Positions 5,249 to 6,650 of a stretch of 6,650 nucleotides of DNA are shown here, in pieces. A program made the translations under genes and the position numbers. How positions within the stretch are numbered: position 1 is the stretch's first letter; every line of letters starts with the position of its first letter. This stretch comes from JAQWUY01 sp049615605 (GTDB taxonomy: Bacteria; Pseudomonadota; Alphaproteobacteria; JAQWUY01), in contig JBMZFW010000054.1 of assembly GCA_049615605.1 (NCBI GenBank), forward strand, positions 1 to 6,650, given 5' to 3'. The notes beneath the pieces were generated by a model. That model was not told the DNA's origin. It searched no databases and was given only the letters and a program-made list of their open reading frames with translations.

Positions 5249-6319
5249 ATGAAAAAGTTAAAGACTAACGTATTAATTAACGAAGATTGTATCAAAGCAA
5301 TGAAGGCAATGCCTGATGAATCAATTGATATGATTTTTGCTGACCCACCTTACAACTTACAATTGGGCGAAGGTTTAACACGTCCGAACAATTCTGTTGT
5401 AAATGGGGTTAATGACGAATGGGATAAATTTGACGACTTCAAACAATATGATGATTTTTCTGAAGCATGGATGAAAGAAGCCCACAGAATATTAAAACCA
5501 AATGGTTCGTTCTGGGTAATTGGTTCATACCACAATATTTTCCGTGTTGGCGCAAAATTACAAGACCTTGGTTTTTGGGTATTAAACGATGTTATTTGGG
5601 TTAAAAACAACCCAATGCCAAACTTCCGTGGCACTAGGTTTACCAACGCACATGAAACTATGATTTGGTCATCTAAATCAAAAGACGCGAAATACACATT
5701 TAACTATCACGCATTAAAGGCTTTAAACGAAGATTTACAAATGCGTTCTGATTGGTACATGTCATTATGTACTGGTGCGGAAAGATTAAAAGATAAAAAC
5801 GGTGATAAAATTCACCCAACACAGAAACCAGAAAGCCTGTTATACCGTGTGATGATTGCATCAACGAATCCAGGTGATGTTGTTCTTGATCCATTTTCTG
5901 GAACGGGTACAACGGCTGCGGTTGCAAAGAAACTAGGCAGACAATATATCGGTATTGAACAAGATAAAAAGTACCTTAAAGAAGCGGAAAAACGCTTAAA
6001 AGAAATTACACCAGGTACAGAAAAAGAATTAGAAATTACATTGGAAAAACGTAAAGAAGTACGTATTCCATTTGGTAACCTTATTGAAAAAGGATTGATT
6101 TCTGCGGGGCAAAAACTTATTTCCCCATGTAAAAAATTCACGGCAAATGTACGTGCTGATGGGTCAATCACATCAGAAAAGTTTTCGGGTAGCATTCACA
6201 AAGTTGGGGCTATGGTGCAAAGGGCACCTAGCTGTAATGGCTGGACATACTGGCGATTACCAAAGAATGCTGAACCGATTGATGAGCTTCGTAAGCTTCT
6301 GCGAGCGGAGATAGGGTAA
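5249..6319 (+). CDS. ccrM: CcrM-type cell-cycle DNA adenine-N6 methyltransferase (GANTC)
   Basis: Orphan beta-class adenine methyltransferase; in Caulobacter, Brucella and relatives it methylates the A of GANTC late in replication and sets the timing of cell-cycle transcription. From the ATG at 5249 it has 356 residues, close to Caulobacter CcrM. Catalytic motif IV DPPY is at 32-35 and SAM motif I DPFSGTGT at 214-221, in the beta-class order; the conserved stretches GSYHNIFRVG (92-101), NPMPNF (121-126) and HPTQKPE (189-195) lie between. The C-terminal RAMA-type domain (about 270-356) carries GSIHK (314-318) and CNGWTYW (329-335), which contain the serine, asparagine and tryptophan I recall as used in GANTC recognition. 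An in-frame TTG at 5240 would add three residues; the ATG fits the family better, though its Shine-Dalgarno is weak (GGAT). No restriction gene is nearby, consistent with an orphan methylase. Closed by a strong terminator. Confidence 0.95.
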   Translation: MKKLKTNVLINEDCIKAMKAMPDESIDMIFADPPYNLQLGEGLTRPNNSVVNGVNDEWDKFDDFKQYDDFSEAWMKEAHRILKPNGSFWVIGSYHNIFRVGAKLQDLGFWVLNDVIWVKNNPMPNFRGTRFTNAHETMIWSSKSKDAKYTFNYHALKALNEDLQMRSDWYMSLCTGAERLKDKNGDKIHPTQKPESLLYRVMIASTNPGDVVLDPFSGTGTTAAVAKKLGRQYIGIEQDKKYLKEAEKRLKEITPGTEKELEITLEKRKEVRIPFGNLIEKGLISAGQKLISPCKKFTANVRADGSITSEKFSGSIHKVGAMVQRAPSCNGWTYWRLPKNAEPIDELRKLLRAEIG

Positions 6320-6352
6320 TTCATTTGCCCTTTCCTACTATCAAGCAAACTT

Positions 6353-6379
6353 GGTGGGGCTTCGGTCCCACCTTTTTTT
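6353..6379 (+). terminator. Rho-independent terminator of ccrM
   Basis: GGTGGGGC (6353-6360) pairs with GTCCCACC (6365-6372) over 8 bp with one G-U pair, capped by an extra-stable C(UUCG)G tetraloop and followed by seven T (6373-6379). It lies 34 bases after the ccrM stop. Confidence 0.92.
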
Positions 6380-6380
6380 A

Positions 6381-6453
6381 TTTGCGGGACTTGTCAGCCT
6401 TCCACTTCGTTACGGGTCGAACCATAACGGTTCAAATCCTAATCACAAGCAAA
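6381..6453. other. Structured non-coding stretch with tRNA T-arm-like motifs
   Basis: Noticeably less AT-rich than its surroundings. It holds two T-arm (B-box)-like motifs on opposite strands: GGTTCAAATCC (6429-6439, plus) and GGTTCGACCC (6423-6414, minus). CGTTACG/CATAACG (6408-6414 with 6423-6429) gives a 7-bp hairpin that is complete only in minus-strand RNA, where the mismatch becomes G-U. The ends also pair: CTTGT/ACAAG (6390-6394 with 6445-6449) and TTTG/CAAA (6381-6384 with 6450-6453), with a five-base bulge. I could not fold a cloverleaf. It may be a small RNA, a tRNA remnant or chance. Confidence 0.3.
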
Positions 6454-6480
6454 ATAAAAAAGTAAAATACAACGATATAT

Positions 6481-6496
6481 ATTTAAAAATTTAAAT
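6481..6496. repeat. Short AT palindrome
   Basis: ATTTAAA-AA-TTTAAAT is a perfect 7-bp inverted repeat that runs into the left arm of the larger palindrome. In AT-rich DNA this is weak evidence of function. Confidence 0.4.
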
Positions 6497-6596
6497 AGAT
6501 TTTAGTGAGTCTAGAATCAAAAAAGGCAATGCGACGACGACAGTTCGTCATTAAGCATTGCCTTTTGCAGATAATAGACCAATAAAATCTATTTAA
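6491..6596. repeat. 106-base imperfect palindrome between ccrM and tRNA-Gln
   Basis: The arms match over about 42 bases. From outside in: a perfect 14-bp repeat TTAAATAGATTTTA (6491-6504) with its complement (6583-6596); GTCTA/TAGAC (6509-6513 with 6575-6579); ATC/GAT (6516-6518 with 6570-6572); a perfect 12-bp AAAAGGCAATGC/GCATTGCCTTTT (6521-6532 with 6555-6566); and a central GACGA/TCGTC (6536-6540 with 6545-6549). The right arm ends one base from the tRNA CCA. The 12-bp core serves as a terminator; the outer arms are more than a terminator needs. Confidence 0.85.
6519..6566 (-). terminator. Rho-independent terminator of tRNA-Gln
   Basis: On the minus strand the 12-bp stem (6566-6555 with 6532-6521), whose loop holds a second small hairpin, runs into six T (complement of 6519-6524). 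It begins 32 bases after the tRNA CCA. In the plus direction the stem is followed by only four T, so termination is better for minus-strand transcripts. Confidence 0.75.
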
Positions 6597-6597
6597 T

Positions 6598-6650
6598 TGG
6601 CTGGGATGGTAGGATTCGAACCTACGATACACGATACCAAAAACCGATGC
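6598..6650 (-). tRNA. tRNA-Gln(UUG), 3' part only, cut by window end
   Basis: Read on the minus strand from the window edge: anticodon stem TCGGT/ATCGT with loop TTTTGGT (anticodon TTG, at 6640-6638), five-base variable loop, T arm GTAGG-TTCGAAT-CCTAC, acceptor strand CATCCCA, discriminator G and encoded CCA (6600-6598). Anticodon UUG with discriminator G identifies glutamine. The outermost anticodon-stem pair is T-T, the rest pair (one G-U). The D arm and 5' acceptor lie beyond position 6650. Confidence 0.93.

Noticed and set aside
5350..6195. Long open frames on the minus strand opposite ccrM (5350-5697 and 5812-6195)
   Set aside because: They lie wholly antisense to a well-supported gene, have no recognisable protein motifs, and are the expected by-product of its codon usage.
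6429..6453. A complete tRNA gene based on the GGTTCAAATCC motif
   Set aside because: The flanking bases do not form a T stem or acceptor stem, and no anticodon arm can be placed, so it is reported only as tRNA-like.

Overview
The window is AT-rich and reads as a low-GC alphaproteobacterium. The strongest evidence is a full-length CcrM-type adenine methyltransferase (target GANTC) directly downstream of rnhB, a gene pair typical of Alphaproteobacteria. The gut or host-associated low-GC lineages are a plausible home, but I cannot name a genus. All large genes are ordinary housekeeping or cell-envelope functions. I see no phage, IS, CRISPR or toxin genes.

Layout: (1) an O-methyltransferase on the minus strand (92-733), diverging from (2) a plus-strand pair, galU (819-1670) and an AlgC-type phosphomannomutase/phosphoglucomutase (1681-3057), which together can turn hexose-6-phosphate into UDP-glucose and mannose-1-phosphate for envelope glycans. 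(3) A possible 21-residue hydrophobic ORF fills the gap to (4) a convergent minus-strand D-Ala-D-Ala carboxypeptidase with a SPOR domain (3120-4313). (5) Divergent from it runs rnhB (4432-5076), then ccrM (5249-6319), closed by a strong UUCG-loop terminator. (6) The last 280 bases hold a structured stretch with tRNA-like motifs, a 106-base imperfect palindrome, and the 3' part of a minus-strand tRNA-Gln(UUG) cut by the window edge.

The interesting content is regulatory. By manual scan there are 18 GANTC sites in the window. Six lie in the 172 bases before ccrM and two in the 118-base dac/rnhB divergent region; none occurs before position 1891. In both the dac and ccrM promoters a TGATTCG heptamer sits two or three bases upstream of the proposed -10 box. 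That is the arrangement expected for GcrA/CcrM methylation-dependent promoters, so the methylase appears wired to its own gene and to a cell-wall enzyme. The same GANTC repeats before ccrM alternate in orientation and could form competing RNA hairpins. Separately, the first genes of three transcripts (O-methyltransferase, galU, rnhB) have a -10 box ending only 6-7 bases before the ATG and no Shine-Dalgarno, which suggests leaderless mRNAs. The downstream gene pmm and the dac gene have a clear AAGGA ribosome binding site.
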